Of a stretch of DNA of 38,756 nucleotides, positions 1 through 8,454 are shown piece after piece. Within the stretch, counting starts at the first letter, position 1, and every line of letters starts with the position of its first letter. This stretch comes from Syntrophaceae bacterium UBA7544 (GTDB taxonomy: Bacteria; Desulfobacterota; Syntrophia; Syntrophales; Smithellaceae), in contig DLME01000013.1 in NCBI GenBank assembly GCA_002479215.1, positions 1,027-39,782 on the forward strand. Reading direction: 5' to 3'. The position numbers and the translations under genes are program-made. The notes below the pieces were generated by a model that worked only from the letters and a program-made list of their open reading frames with translations, had not been told where the DNA came from and did no database searches.

Positions 1-597
1 TAATGGCGGGCGGCGATTGCGTTCCTGAAAGGTAAAGCTTTCTTTTTGTGCGACAATCAGATGATCAAAAACACTAAAATAAGTATGCGCGGCGTCGCCT
101 TCCAAACCGCGCACGGCATCGAGTGACTGATTCAGTTCAAGAGCTTCCAGCGAACGGCTTAGGTCAGAGATGCTTTGGCGTAGTATGTTCTCGGCCAGTT
201 TTTGTGCATGATCTCTTAGCGCCCGCTGGAGCACTGTCCGGCAGTTGACAATCTTGCCGGTAACAAACTCTTTGGCCATTTCAGCTGAATATTCCTGATT
301 ATCCGCTTTTCGGTATTGTTCCCGGCGCAGCAATACATTGCCGGATACCGGCCCTTGTACACGCGCTAGAAAATGGCCATACTCGGATAAAAAGCTGATA
401 CCGACCCCGTTTTCACCGCAAAATCCCATCAAAAACGGGCTACAAGACACATTGCCGAAGCAGATAATGCCACCGATAGTGTGTACCGGCACACGCAGCC
501 TGATTTCTTGATTAACTTTGACCACTACAGTTTCGCCTTCCTTGGCAAGATACGCGCCTTGTGTGGTTACAAATAATGTATTGAGGTGTTTTTTCAT
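1..597 (-). CDS. cas1: Cas1 integrase, type I-C (3' truncated by window edge)
   Basis: This is the spacer-acquisition integrase that, with Cas2, inserts new spacers into the CRISPR array. The frame is open from ATG at 597 to base 1, giving 199 residues of a protein usually about 340 long. The N-terminal beta domain is followed by the helical catalytic domain, where RGLEGDAA (residues 163-170) supplies the first conserved metal-binding Glu (E166); NRRPP follows at about 194. The remaining catalytic His and Asp would lie beyond the edge. Its ATG overlaps the cas4 stop codon (ATGA), so the two are translationally coupled. cas2 and the array should lie further left, outside the window. Confidence 0.95.
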   Translation of the reverse strand, partial: MKKHLNTLFVTTQGAYLAKEGETVVVKVNQEIRLRVPVHTIGGIICFGNVSCSPFLMGFCGENGVGISFLSEYGHFLARVQGPVSGNVLLRREQYRKADNQEYSAEMAKEFVTGKIVNCRTVLQRALRDHAQKLAENILRQSISDLSRSLEALELNQSLDAVRGLEGDAAHTYFSVFDHLIVAQKESFTFQERNRRPPL

Positions 598-1226
598 GTT
601 TCATCCAGCATTCGTTTCAGGTAACTTTTGACTGATCTCTTTTTCTGAATTGTCTTGGGTATACATTCGGCCATAAGCGAACAGCTTTCACAGCGTTTGG
701 TGTAAACCGGCATGGGGGTTTGACCCGATTCGATTAACGTATGTGTTTGCTGTGCAATGTTTTGCGTTTCTATCCTTAGCGCTTCGTCAAAGTCAACATC
801 AAGGCGTCGCCTGGTTTTGCCATAGAAGAGCGCGCCAGCAGGAATAGAGGCATTGAGCATTTCCTCCAGGCAAAGCGCCTGAGCGCAGAGCTGAATTTTA
901 TCGCTATGGTCAGGCTTGGGCTTGCCCCGCTTATACTCAACAGGGAAGGCCTGCCATGTTCCATCATCCTGGCGGTGATATTCCACAACATCCGCCTTGC
1001 CGATCAGCCCCAGACGCAAAGATCGCAGCGAAATGCCACGCTCGATACGCACATTCCCACGCGATTCATCTCCTTCATCATGCACATGCTCGTGCATGAT
1101 CCGGCCTTCGGCGGTCAAACGATTTTCCACCCATGCCTGTTCGACATGAATCAACGCGCACTGCCTTGGACAAAAGGCGTAGTGTTGCAATGAAGAAAGC
1201 TGAATTAAGTCATCTTCTGAGTACAT
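594..1226 (-). CDS. cas4: Cas4 exonuclease, type I-C
   Basis: Cas4 is a RecB-like nuclease with an iron-sulfur cluster that trims prespacers and helps select and orient PAM-containing ends for Cas1-Cas2. The 210-residue length is normal. FCPRQC (C19, C23) near the N-terminus and the cluster C179, C182, C188 near the C-terminus fit the four-Cys Fe-S arrangement. D79 in GKADV and E97/K99 in VEYKRGK form the PD-(D/E)xK active site, with a following QLCAQ motif. It starts 8 nt after the cas7 stop and overlaps cas1 by 4 nt, placing it inside the adaptation half of the operon. Confidence 0.95.
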   Translation of the reverse strand: MYSEDDLIQLSSLQHYAFCPRQCALIHVEQAWVENRLTAEGRIMHEHVHDEGDESRGNVRIERGISLRSLRLGLIGKADVVEYHRQDDGTWQAFPVEYKRGKPKPDHSDKIQLCAQALCLEEMLNASIPAGALFYGKTRRRLDVDFDEALRIETQNIAQQTHTLIESGQTPMPVYTKRCESCSLMAECIPKTIQKKRSVKSYLKRMLDET

Positions 1227-1234
1227 GATACGCT

Positions 1235-2131
1235 CTATATTTTTTCTTCCAATTGCACACCTTTAGGAACATTGGATTTATCGATCTCCACCTTGTAATC
1301 GACATAAGCACGAGCAGGTATTTTTTCATCACCGCTTCGTTTTATTTTGACCAAATCAAACAATTTCTGTGTTGGGGCATTACCAAGTGCTGTTTCATGT
1401 TTGAATACAATCAGTTTTCTCGCCGTCATTTTTCCCCTCGCCGCAGAATGATCATGATCAAACATATTTATTAGAGCATCCCACAACAATTTAAGGTCGT
1501 CCTCAGAAAAGCCGGTTCCCTGAGGCAAATGAGCTAGATGTGCGGATATATAGCCCTCCGTCTTATAAAGGGCATAGGGCACAATATGTTTCCGCCCCAT
1601 AGTGCGATTGTCGCCGCTTTGCTGTTCTGCTTCTTTTTCTGTGGCAACTGCCATACGTGTAATGCTGATTTCCATAGGAACTATAGCATCAATGCTGCGT
1701 CCAAAATTTAATTGCACTGGCCCCCTGACCTGTCCACAATTGATTTCCGTTGACATAACAGCGCCGAATGTGCGGACATCAAAAAAGTTTGAACACATCC
1801 AAGCGCGTGCTTTTTCTACTTCTACACCGGTACCTTTGCGTTTCTTGGTATCACCTTTATCTTCAACACCAACAGCCTTATGCGCTCTTTCTTGTGTTTG
1901 ATTGAGAATCGCTTTTTCCCGAACATAAATTTCATAAGGGCTTTTATTACTTTTGACTATTTCAACATAATTACGGATTTTTCTTTTCAGGCATACATCC
2001 GTAACTAAGCCATAATTCGTTTCCGGGTCTATCCGCGGCATGTTACCCGCATCAGGATCACCATTCGGATTCCCATTCTCTACATCAAAAAGATAAATGA
2101 ATTCATAACGATTTTGAATAATATTGCTCAT
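1235..2131 (-). CDS. cas7: Cas7 (Csd2) Cascade backbone subunit, type I-C
   Basis: Cas7 forms the helical backbone that coats the crRNA spacer in the type I-C Cascade complex. The N-terminus MSNIIQNRYEFIYLF followed by DVENGNPNGDPDAGNMPR is the hallmark of the Csd2/Csh2 family. A longer frame opens at 2218, but the ATG at 2131 is preferred because AAAGGAGG lies just upstream and it starts directly after the cas8c stop (2133). The upstream extension would overlap cas8c and adds no family sequence. The resulting 298 residues fit the family length. Confidence 0.95.
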   Translation of the reverse strand: MSNIIQNRYEFIYLFDVENGNPNGDPDAGNMPRIDPETNYGLVTDVCLKRKIRNYVEIVKSNKSPYEIYVREKAILNQTQERAHKAVGVEDKGDTKKRKGTGVEVEKARAWMCSNFFDVRTFGAVMSTEINCGQVRGPVQLNFGRSIDAIVPMEISITRMAVATEKEAEQQSGDNRTMGRKHIVPYALYKTEGYISAHLAHLPQGTGFSEDDLKLLWDALINMFDHDHSAARGKMTARKLIVFKHETALGNAPTQKLFDLVKIKRSGDEKIPARAYVDYKVEIDKSNVPKGVQLEEKI

Positions 2132-2132
2132 T

Positions 2133-3857
2133 TTAAACCTCCTTTTGGTTTTCTGACTTTGTAAAAAGTGCGTTACGCTGATGATAGTAGCCAATGGCAA
2201 ACATTCCTTGATCGTCAAGACTCAGATGTGTTGGGAAAGTATTGATGCCTTGCATAATATCTTCGATCATCTTATCTGAACGCCCTCCATATTCTGCCTT
2301 CTGAATATGATGCTGGGCAAGTCTCAGCAACTGCGGAAATACGACTCTAGGTGTTGCTGAAGCGGAACTATAATACCTGTCTTTAATTGTAGCATTTGCG
2401 CCGGGGATTGCGTCACGCTGCGCTTTTTCCAAAATAGCAAATAAGCGCCCCAACCTATAAGCGATATTTGTTGACTCTTTATCTAATGACATGCTGACCT
2501 CCTGACCATGATTTGTGATACGATTTTTTCTACTGAGGAAACCTTTAATGATAGCCGCCCGAAAATAATTAATAGTCTGATCCGCTCTGATGCGGCCAAT
2601 GATAGCGGTAAGTAAAGTGTATGGATATTGTGTACCTGTAAGTATGGATCGCATAATCGAACCCGTAAGCAGTGGTTTAAGATTATCCCAATTTGGTTTT
2701 GTTTTTGATTTATGATTTATAAATGTTTCCAATAATATCTGCCGTATGCCGGGAAATTCTGGGTCATTTTCGTATTGCTTCACAATAGAAAGATCACGGA
2801 AATGTTGACCAATTTTTTCACTGATGTCACCCACCGTACTGACGTACCAGAAACGTACTGAAAGTCGGGACGCATTTGGAGATAAACCAAGAATGTAGAA
2901 ACCAAGTCCAGGATCAATCTCGGGCAGATTTTTACCATCCCTAGCTGCTTCAAGGAAAGCTCTCACTTCTTTGATTTCCCCTGCATCATCCTGTGGATTA
3001 AGAACCATACCCATAAAGCCTTCTATTGGTGATGCCCGCTCTGTCCAAAATACCGTGGTTGCATCTCCGATTTGGATTCTTTGTCTGCTACTTATACCCA
3101 AAAGATGATTCAAGGCAGTTGTATAATTAAAAGTGGCTTCTTCTCCGATGGGGGCATTGAAGTTCTGCTCTTTCTGATATGAGCAAAAGGCATCTAAATT
3201 AAACGACACAATTGCGGCGCCCATTGATTGCGCATCACGTACACCTTTAATTTTCGGATGCAGGCGTGAAATTGGTTGAATTTCACCAGTAACAAGACAA
3301 AAGTCCTTGTGGGTTGATTGATTTGTACAAAGATACGTCAACCAGGCTTTTCTTATTTCTGGGCGTTCATGAATGTATCGTAATTCACCATCAAGTTGGA
3401 ATATCAGATTGGCTCCAGTTTTAAAATCTTCCCAATATTGTAACTCCGTGACGCTTGCTGGTTTCCACGAATCTAAAAAACGCAAAACAGCTATCATGCC
3501 ATCATCATTCAATTCATCACCAATGATATGATGTAGTTCTTTAAACGCTTTAAAGGTCAATGATGCACGAACCGAATCATCTTTCAAATCAGAACCAAGA
3601 ACATATCCTGTATTATCCCATAGAAAATTGGCGGAAATATTTACTGCCCTAATTGTCGCCGCCGGAACAATTAAAGATTTGGGCAATATCTTCTTGCCCA
3701 CCTGCTCCCTGATATCGCGAATTTGAATTAGCTTGCCTTTCTGATCGATGATTAGTGCAAAATGAATTTTCTGCCGACTAAATCCCTGCAAGGGTATATC
3801 AATATCAGGATTATCTTTGAGTCTATAATAGTAATTATTTAATGCCTGAAGAATCAC
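2133..3857 (-). CDS. cas8c: Cas8c (Csd1) Cascade large subunit, type I-C
   Basis: Cas8c is the large subunit of type I-C Cascade. It recognises the PAM, and in this subtype an internal translation product often serves as the small subunit Cas11c. The 574-residue length and features such as YWEDFKTGANLIFQLDG, CLVTGE at about 205 and the C-terminal SLDKESTNIAYRLGRLFA and YYSSASATPR segments match the Csd1 family. The start codon is GTG and overlaps the cas5c stop (GTGA), indicating coupled translation. Whether an internal Cas11c start exists was not resolved by eye. Confidence 0.93.
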   Translation of the reverse strand: MILQALNNYYYRLKDNPDIDIPLQGFSRQKIHFALIIDQKGKLIQIRDIREQVGKKILPKSLIVPAATIRAVNISANFLWDNTGYVLGSDLKDDSVRASLTFKAFKELHHIIGDELNDDGMIAVLRFLDSWKPASVTELQYWEDFKTGANLIFQLDGELRYIHERPEIRKAWLTYLCTNQSTHKDFCLVTGEIQPISRLHPKIKGVRDAQSMGAAIVSFNLDAFCSYQKEQNFNAPIGEEATFNYTTALNHLLGISSRQRIQIGDATTVFWTERASPIEGFMGMVLNPQDDAGEIKEVRAFLEAARDGKNLPEIDPGLGFYILGLSPNASRLSVRFWYVSTVGDISEKIGQHFRDLSIVKQYENDPEFPGIRQILLETFINHKSKTKPNWDNLKPLLTGSIMRSILTGTQYPYTLLTAIIGRIRADQTINYFRAAIIKGFLSRKNRITNHGQEVSMSLDKESTNIAYRLGRLFAILEKAQRDAIPGANATIKDRYYSSASATPRVVFPQLLRLAQHHIQKAEYGGRSDKMIEDIMQGINTFPTHLSLDDQGMFAIGYYHQRNALFTKSENQKEV

Positions 3858-4507
3858 GCTTTCACCCCCTTTCCATTCAAAGGTGGCACATTAATTATGC
3901 CTTCGTTCATAACAGCCTGAAAGAATTTTGCCTCTATGTTATCTTGGAAATCCATGTCATGTAACATCCAGCCGAGGTCTTGCTTCCCATTAAGTTTCGA
4001 TTTCGGAATCTCACCCTCTATCAATTCAAAGTGAGCTGAAAACTCACGACAACCGAGGTAAGGCTGATGGAAACACTGCCCCCTCTGGGTGCGGCGATCG
4101 AATATTTCCTTATGCTTTGCAGGGTTGTTGTCTTCAGTACCGGTGAAACCAAAATGCGCCTCAATGACATAAGAAACATCCCGCAAAATCATTGCCGCTC
4201 TTTGTTGTCGGTCATCTTCAATGAATACCTCCACCGGTGATTTACCATCTTTCATAGCAGCGGTTACTGTACCTACTGCAATTTTACTGGCTAATTCGTT
4301 CCGACGGACATTATCGAATCGCATCTTTTTTAATACGTGAATGCGATCAATGACCCAGACAATCGCCGGTTTCCAGTAAATGGCTTCTAAAATTCCACGC
4401 GCTGCCGATGGCGTCATGACATCATAACTGACACGCTCCACCTTCATCTCTGGACGGGTAAAGCAGGCGTAATCACCCCAAACTTTTAATTTAACGCCAT
4501 AAGACAT
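3854..4507 (-). CDS. cas5c: Cas5c (Cas5d) crRNA-processing endonuclease, type I-C
   Basis: In type I-C systems Cas5 replaces Cas6: it cuts the repeat RNA, stays on the 5' handle and caps Cascade. The protein has 217 residues. The N-terminal segment (WGDYACFTRPEMKVERVSYD, then MTPSAARGILEAIYWKP) is typical. By position, Y44 and the K131-H132 pair correspond to the catalytic Tyr/Lys/His described for the Bacillus halodurans enzyme. A strong ribosome-binding site, AAGGAGGTG, lies 8 nt upstream of the ATG. It follows cas3 by 20 nt and overlaps cas8c. Confidence 0.95.
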   Translation of the reverse strand: MSYGVKLKVWGDYACFTRPEMKVERVSYDVMTPSAARGILEAIYWKPAIVWVIDRIHVLKKMRFDNVRRNELASKIAVGTVTAAMKDGKSPVEVFIEDDRQQRAAMILRDVSYVIEAHFGFTGTEDNNPAKHKEIFDRRTQRGQCFHQPYLGCREFSAHFELIEGEIPKSKLNGKQDLGWMLHDMDFQDNIEAKFFQAVMNEGIINVPPLNGKGVKA

Positions 4508-4527
4508 CTCTCATCACCTCCTTTTAT

Positions 4528-6720
4528 TTAAGCAATAAGATTTTCTATTTCATGAAATGTTGGATCATCAGGGCAAAGCCCCATGTCATCTTTATAAAGA
4601 TCTTCGTTTATCAAAACATTGAACTGTTCATGAAGGCGTTCAACGCTACCTACACTTAAAAGTTGCGCAAGAGCACGCTGTGGCAATTGGACTGTAAAGC
4701 GTTGTGCTTTTCTTGCAGCGGAAGAGGGGAAATCACTATATCGTAGCTCTTGAATAATATGTCTAGCTTTATCGTTCCAAGGAATAATAACGGGATCCAT
4801 TACGTTTTCGATGATCTTATATTTTTCGGCAATATATCTGAATGGATAATCTCCTTGTGTGTTTCCTTCCGTAATGGCTTGCAATATTTCATGCATGTCT
4901 AACTTATCGCCTTTCATCCAGTAGAGAGATCTAAAATATGCTTCTACTGCCGAAAGAGAAAGAGGATCGTCATTTTGCCGCATGACCATTTCAGTAGTGT
5001 CCGCAGCTTGGCGAAAATGGCCAGGCGGCAATGCTTCTTCTGGGGTAAAAATATATAATTCGCCATTCTGCAAAAGCTTACCTTCACGATTGCAGCGGCC
5101 CGCCGCCTGCGCGATAGAATCAATACCAGCTGCGGCACGAATAACAACCGGAAAATCAATATCTACACCAGCTTCAACCAAAGATGTACTGACGACTCTG
5201 CAACATGTTCCGCTATTCAGAGTTTTCCGTATATTTTTTAAAACTGCCGTTCGATGGGCAGGGCACATGAGGGCGCTGAGATGAAACGTGCCTTCTACCG
5301 CTTTAATTTTCTCATATAGCAAACGGGCATGTTTACGGGTATTGACGATACACAAAACTTGATTAATTGATGCGATTTTTTTCGCGATTTCATCATCACT
5401 CACTTTAGACAGACGGATGGTTTTAACTCTTTTAAATTTCTCATAGAGTTCTGTAGGATCAGGAATAATTTCCCGTACACCATCAAGTCCATTTTTAAAT
5501 GAATCCGTTGAAGAAAGAGCCGGTTGTGTGGCAGTACAAAGAACAATTGTTGTTCCATAATTGCTCGACAGTTCACGAAGTGCTTCAATTGAGGGCTTCA
5601 ATAACGGTACTGGCAACATTTGGGCTTCATCCAAGATAACTACACTGTTTGTTATATTATGTATGCGTCTACACTTTGATGATCGGCAACTGAATAATGA
5701 TTCAAAGAACTGTACATTGGTTGTAACGATCAGCGGTGCATCCCAATTCTCCGAGGCGAGACGGGAACGATGGTCTTCTTCCTCAGATTCAAAATTGCTA
5801 TGGTGTTCAAGAACTACTTCATCACCAAGGATTTGACGAAACACAGCAGCGTTTTGCTCGATAATGCTTGTGTAAGGAATAACATATATAATTCTGCTTA
5901 AATTGTATTTAATCGCATGTTTTATAGCAAAGGCAAGTGAGGAGAGTGTTTTTCCACCCCCGGTTGGCACGGTAAGAGAAAATAAGCCCGGTTTCCATAT
6001 AGCAGCATTCATACAGTCTTGAAGGATTGAAGCGCGTTGTTTATTGATTGGTGTCTGAAGTGCTTTAGTATTCAATTCATCAAGAGCGTTGAAAAGTCTA
6101 TTACTAATGGTTTCTAATGATGGATACTCTTTCCGCCATGCTGATTTTTGAGCATCCATAAAAGATTCAGTATTTAAAAAATCAGCATCTACAAGACATG
6201 AATAAATCATTCGGACAAAAAAAGATAACTGAAAGCTAAAGCGCTTTTGATCTAATGTGAACGGCGTTACTGCCGATATCGCTTGATTTAAAATCCAATC
6301 AGGAGTGGCAGTAAAATCTGGTATGTTTTTTTCCAACCTTTTTATCAGACAAGATTGATCGTTTGTTTTTCCATCAGGCAATCCGGCATGATGTCCGGCA
6401 ATAGTGTATGCAAGTAGTTTTCCCAATTGTCCCAAGGTTTTGGTAGCATGCTGTGCGCCCGCTGTGGAATGATCAGGTCTGCCAGGTTTTGTTTCGATAT
6501 GTCCATCCGCGTCTTGAGTGGCAAGTAAACGCTGCTGAAAGACATCCGAATATTTCCCGATGTCATGCCAAAGCCCGGCAAGATAACCCCAATCCTCCGC
6601 TCCGAATGCACAGGCAAATTCTTTTGCTTTTTCTGCGGTTTCTTTTAGATGCTGTTCCAGCGGCTGCCAATCGGCAGGTGGTTTGTCTGGTAATGTGTGG
6701 GCGAAGTATTGTTTAATCAT
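4528..6720 (-). CDS. cas3: Cas3 HD nuclease-helicase, type I-C
   Basis: Cas3 is the effector nuclease-helicase recruited by Cascade to unwind and degrade target DNA. It has 730 residues. The N-terminal HD nuclease domain shows LWHDIGK (H52-D53) and later His residues in RPDHSTAG and AGHHAG. The SF2 helicase has Walker A VPTGGGKT (251-258), a DEAQ box (364-367), CTATQPA as motif III, and QAAGRCNREG as motif VI. It is the first gene of the minus-strand cas operon. The intergenic region upstream is only about 230 bp before the putative transposon end, so its promoter context may have been changed by the insertion. Confidence 0.96.
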   Translation of the reverse strand: MIKQYFAHTLPDKPPADWQPLEQHLKETAEKAKEFACAFGAEDWGYLAGLWHDIGKYSDVFQQRLLATQDADGHIETKPGRPDHSTAGAQHATKTLGQLGKLLAYTIAGHHAGLPDGKTNDQSCLIKRLEKNIPDFTATPDWILNQAISAVTPFTLDQKRFSFQLSFFVRMIYSCLVDADFLNTESFMDAQKSAWRKEYPSLETISNRLFNALDELNTKALQTPINKQRASILQDCMNAAIWKPGLFSLTVPTGGGKTLSSLAFAIKHAIKYNLSRIIYVIPYTSIIEQNAAVFRQILGDEVVLEHHSNFESEEEDHRSRLASENWDAPLIVTTNVQFFESLFSCRSSKCRRIHNITNSVVILDEAQMLPVPLLKPSIEALRELSSNYGTTIVLCTATQPALSSTDSFKNGLDGVREIIPDPTELYEKFKRVKTIRLSKVSDDEIAKKIASINQVLCIVNTRKHARLLYEKIKAVEGTFHLSALMCPAHRTAVLKNIRKTLNSGTCCRVVSTSLVEAGVDIDFPVVIRAAAGIDSIAQAAGRCNREGKLLQNGELYIFTPEEALPPGHFRQAADTTEMVMRQNDDPLSLSAVEAYFRSLYWMKGDKLDMHEILQAITEGNTQGDYPFRYIAEKYKIIENVMDPVIIPWNDKARHIIQELRYSDFPSSAARKAQRFTVQLPQRALAQLLSVGSVERLHEQFNVLINEDLYKDDMGLCPDDPTFHEIENLIA

Positions 6721-6950
6721 CAGAGCACCTTTTTAACCGGTTATGATAAAAAAGTTTCATGATGCGGCAAGAATGATTTCAGTAAGAAGTGTTTGAAGTG
6801 TTTCAAAAAAGCACAGATTAGAAAAAAATGCAATTGGAATGATAGATTAAAAATGGGACTGGATCCCCCCGTGATGCACAGTTTTCCATTTTTCAAAATG
6901 GTGTAAAATCGGACAGGATTTTTGAGCCCTGTGATCCAGGACTGCTGAGT
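6721..6950. promoter_or_regulatory. cas operon upstream region between cas3 and the transposon end
   Basis: This non-coding stretch should contain the cas promoter on the minus strand, but no convincing -35/-10 pair was found. Visible features are a 9-bp tandem direct repeat GAAGTGTTT at 6786-6794 and 6795-6803, and a perfect short hairpin with arms CCATTTT (6886-6892) and AAAATGG (6895-6901) around a 2-nt loop. A weak AAGGTG ribosome-binding site precedes the cas3 ATG. Confidence 0.4.
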
Positions 6951-7280
6951 TGTCGTCGATTAGCTTTGTCCTGCGATATTTTGTCACCGATTGCGTTAGC
7001 CTAAAAGCGTTTGTCTCCGAATTCGTTTATCTGTGTCACCGAATACATTTATTCTTTCAATCACACTTGAAGGGCTAAGCTAATCGGTTACAAAGGAATG
7101 ATACTTAACAATCCTTAACCAGGAATAACAGAATAACTAAAATAATTGAATTAAAATAGGAGATTAAAAAAATTGGCTAAAAAATATTTACTCGCTTTTT
7201 TACCCCATTGGCGAATTTTTTTCACCGAATAGCTTATCCCAGAAAACCGAAAGTCATATTAATACAATCGGCGACAACTT
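6951..7280 (+). repeat. Left transposon end with multiple putative transposase-binding sites
   Basis: Repeated sites of consensus TGTCNCCGAWTNCGTTA occur on the plus strand beginning at 6951, 6967 (degenerate), 6982, 7012 and 7034. A related site on the minus strand spans about 7079-7092. A TTCACCGAATAGC version starts at about 7221 (plus) and a TTGTCGCCGATT version at about 7267-7278 (minus). Positions 7080-7280 form the arm that matches, inverted, the right end at 38539-38756. Multi-site ends of this kind are normal for MuA/TnsB-type transposases. The assignment of individual sites is by eye. Confidence 0.7.
7100..7129 (-). repeat. Left-end 10-bp phased GTTA repeats
   Basis: Read on the minus strand, three consecutive 10-mers begin with GTTA: GTTATTCCTG, GTTAAGGATT and GTTAAGTATC. 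The same architecture, with four units, occurs at the equivalent place in the right arm (38690-38729). The exact 10-bp period places each unit on the same DNA face, as expected for cooperative protein binding. The bound protein is unknown. Confidence 0.5.
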
Positions 7281-7448
7281 ATTTTTGCCAAGGTCAATGC
7301 CGACCGGGCTTTCAAAATACAAATGTTGATACTGGAGCTCCGGAGCATTTTATTGAATACCGAATGAAATGCGCAAAGTATTGATAGCATATTTTCTGTT
7401 CCTGCAAAATCCGGCTTCCTTCCTGTAACAAAACTAATAAAAAATATC

Positions 7449-7477
7449 TTGACATTTTTTAGGGATTTATTTATTAT
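7449..7477 (+). promoter_or_regulatory. Sigma70-like promoter of the IclR gene
   Basis: TTGACA (7449-7454) is followed after exactly 17 bp by TATTAT (7472-7477), a near-consensus pair. It lies about 45 bp before the IclR-family start codon and just inside the left transposon arm, so it probably drives the regulator and perhaps the cargo array. Confidence 0.65.
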
Positions 7478-7510
7478 CACATTGTAAAAAAAAATTCCAC
7501 ATTGTAAAAA
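7478..7510 (+). promoter_or_regulatory. Direct-repeat operator candidate downstream of the IclR promoter
   Basis: CACATTGTAAAAA occurs twice, at 7478-7490 and 7498-7510, exactly 20 bp apart (two helical turns). The repeats cover the expected transcription start and the leader before the regulator. This position suits autoregulation by the IclR-family protein, though IclR operators are usually palindromic, so the link is an inference. Confidence 0.4.
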
Positions 7511-7520
7511 TTAACTGGCC

Positions 7521-8300
7521 ATGCCCATCAAAGAAATAAAATCACTAAAGAAATGTTTCCAGTTATTGAGCCTGTTTAGCCAAAGCTCCAATTTGGACGC
7601 TGATGAAATCAGCCAATACATTGCCTTTCCTAAAAGCTCACTCTATCGGTACCTAAAAACTCTGTGCCAGAATTCCATTTTAGAATATGACCCCATCCAA
7701 AAAAAATACATGGTCGGCCCTGTTATATTGAAAATAAAAACAATGGCCTTTTCACAAGACGGGCTTGTGGATATTGCCAAACCATTCATGCTTCAATTAG
7801 TACAGAAAAAAAATGAAACGGTTTTTTTGACCGCAATGAAAGGAGATGAAGCCGTTTGTATTGAAAGGGTCGAATGTAAAAATACTATCCGATTTATCAT
7901 TAATCGAGGCGATACCTTCCCTTTATACGCTAGCGCGACAGGACGCATTTTAATGGCCTATTTGCCTGAAGAAGAACAACAGCGGATCATCGCTAAAGGA
8001 CTTCAAAAAATAACACCTAAAACAATCACCGACCCCGTGAAATTGAAAAAACTATTAATCCAGGTTCGAGAACAGGGTTTTGCATATAGCGATCAAGAAC
8101 TGAATCGTGGGGCAAAAGCTGTCGCAGTTCCCATTTTTAATGCAGGTGGAAAAGTGGTGGCAGGGTTAAGTATTGCAGTTCCCGTTAATCGATTTACGAG
8201 TGCTAAATTCAAAGAATGTAAAGCAAGCATTCTTGAGTATGCACGGAAAGTTTCTTATCAGTTGGGCTATCATAGTAATAGTCAGATGAAGAAGAAATAA
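7521..8300 (+). CDS. IclR-family transcriptional regulator
   Basis: The 259-residue protein has an N-terminal winged HTH (about residues 7-60, with LDADEISQYIAFPKSSLYRYLKTL) and a C-terminal GAF-like effector domain. The latter includes the family features ASATGRILMAYLPEEE, the QGFAYSDQELNRGAKAVAVPIF segment and GGKVVAGLSIAVP. IclR regulators commonly sense aromatic acids or other carboxylates and control adjacent catabolic genes. It is the first gene inside the left end and faces the transporter/ligase array on the same strand, so it is the likely local regulator. The ligand is unknown. Confidence 0.9.
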   Translation: MPIKEIKSLKKCFQLLSLFSQSSNLDADEISQYIAFPKSSLYRYLKTLCQNSILEYDPIQKKYMVGPVILKIKTMAFSQDGLVDIAKPFMLQLVQKKNETVFLTAMKGDEAVCIERVECKNTIRFIINRGDTFPLYASATGRILMAYLPEEEQQRIIAKGLQKITPKTITDPVKLKKLLIQVREQGFAYSDQELNRGAKAVAVPIFNAGGKVVAGLSIAVPVNRFTSAKFKECKASILEYARKVSYQLGYHSNSQMKKK

Positions 8301-8454
8301 AAAGCGCTTTAACGCATGAGGAGATGTTGGTCATGGAAGCAAGGTATGGATAATCATCTGCGATTTTGGTGGATGTGGCGTATTTCTGTCGTTAAGCGAA
8401 AGAGAAGATAATTCACACTAAACATCCTTATTCAGAAAAAAAGGGGGTAACAAA

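Noticed and set aside
2132-2218. N-terminal extension of Cas7 from 2218
   Set aside because: It overlaps the end of cas8c, has no family similarity, and a strong ribosome-binding site marks the ATG at 2131.
8301-8310. Palindrome AAAGCGCTTT after the IclR stop codon
   Set aside because: Only 10 bp with no loop, so it cannot form a useful terminator; there is no second copy to suggest an operator.
8346-8411. 21-codon ORF with a Trp-rich start upstream of SBP copy 1
   Set aside because: No well-spaced ribosome-binding site and no recognisable leader logic; too short to support.
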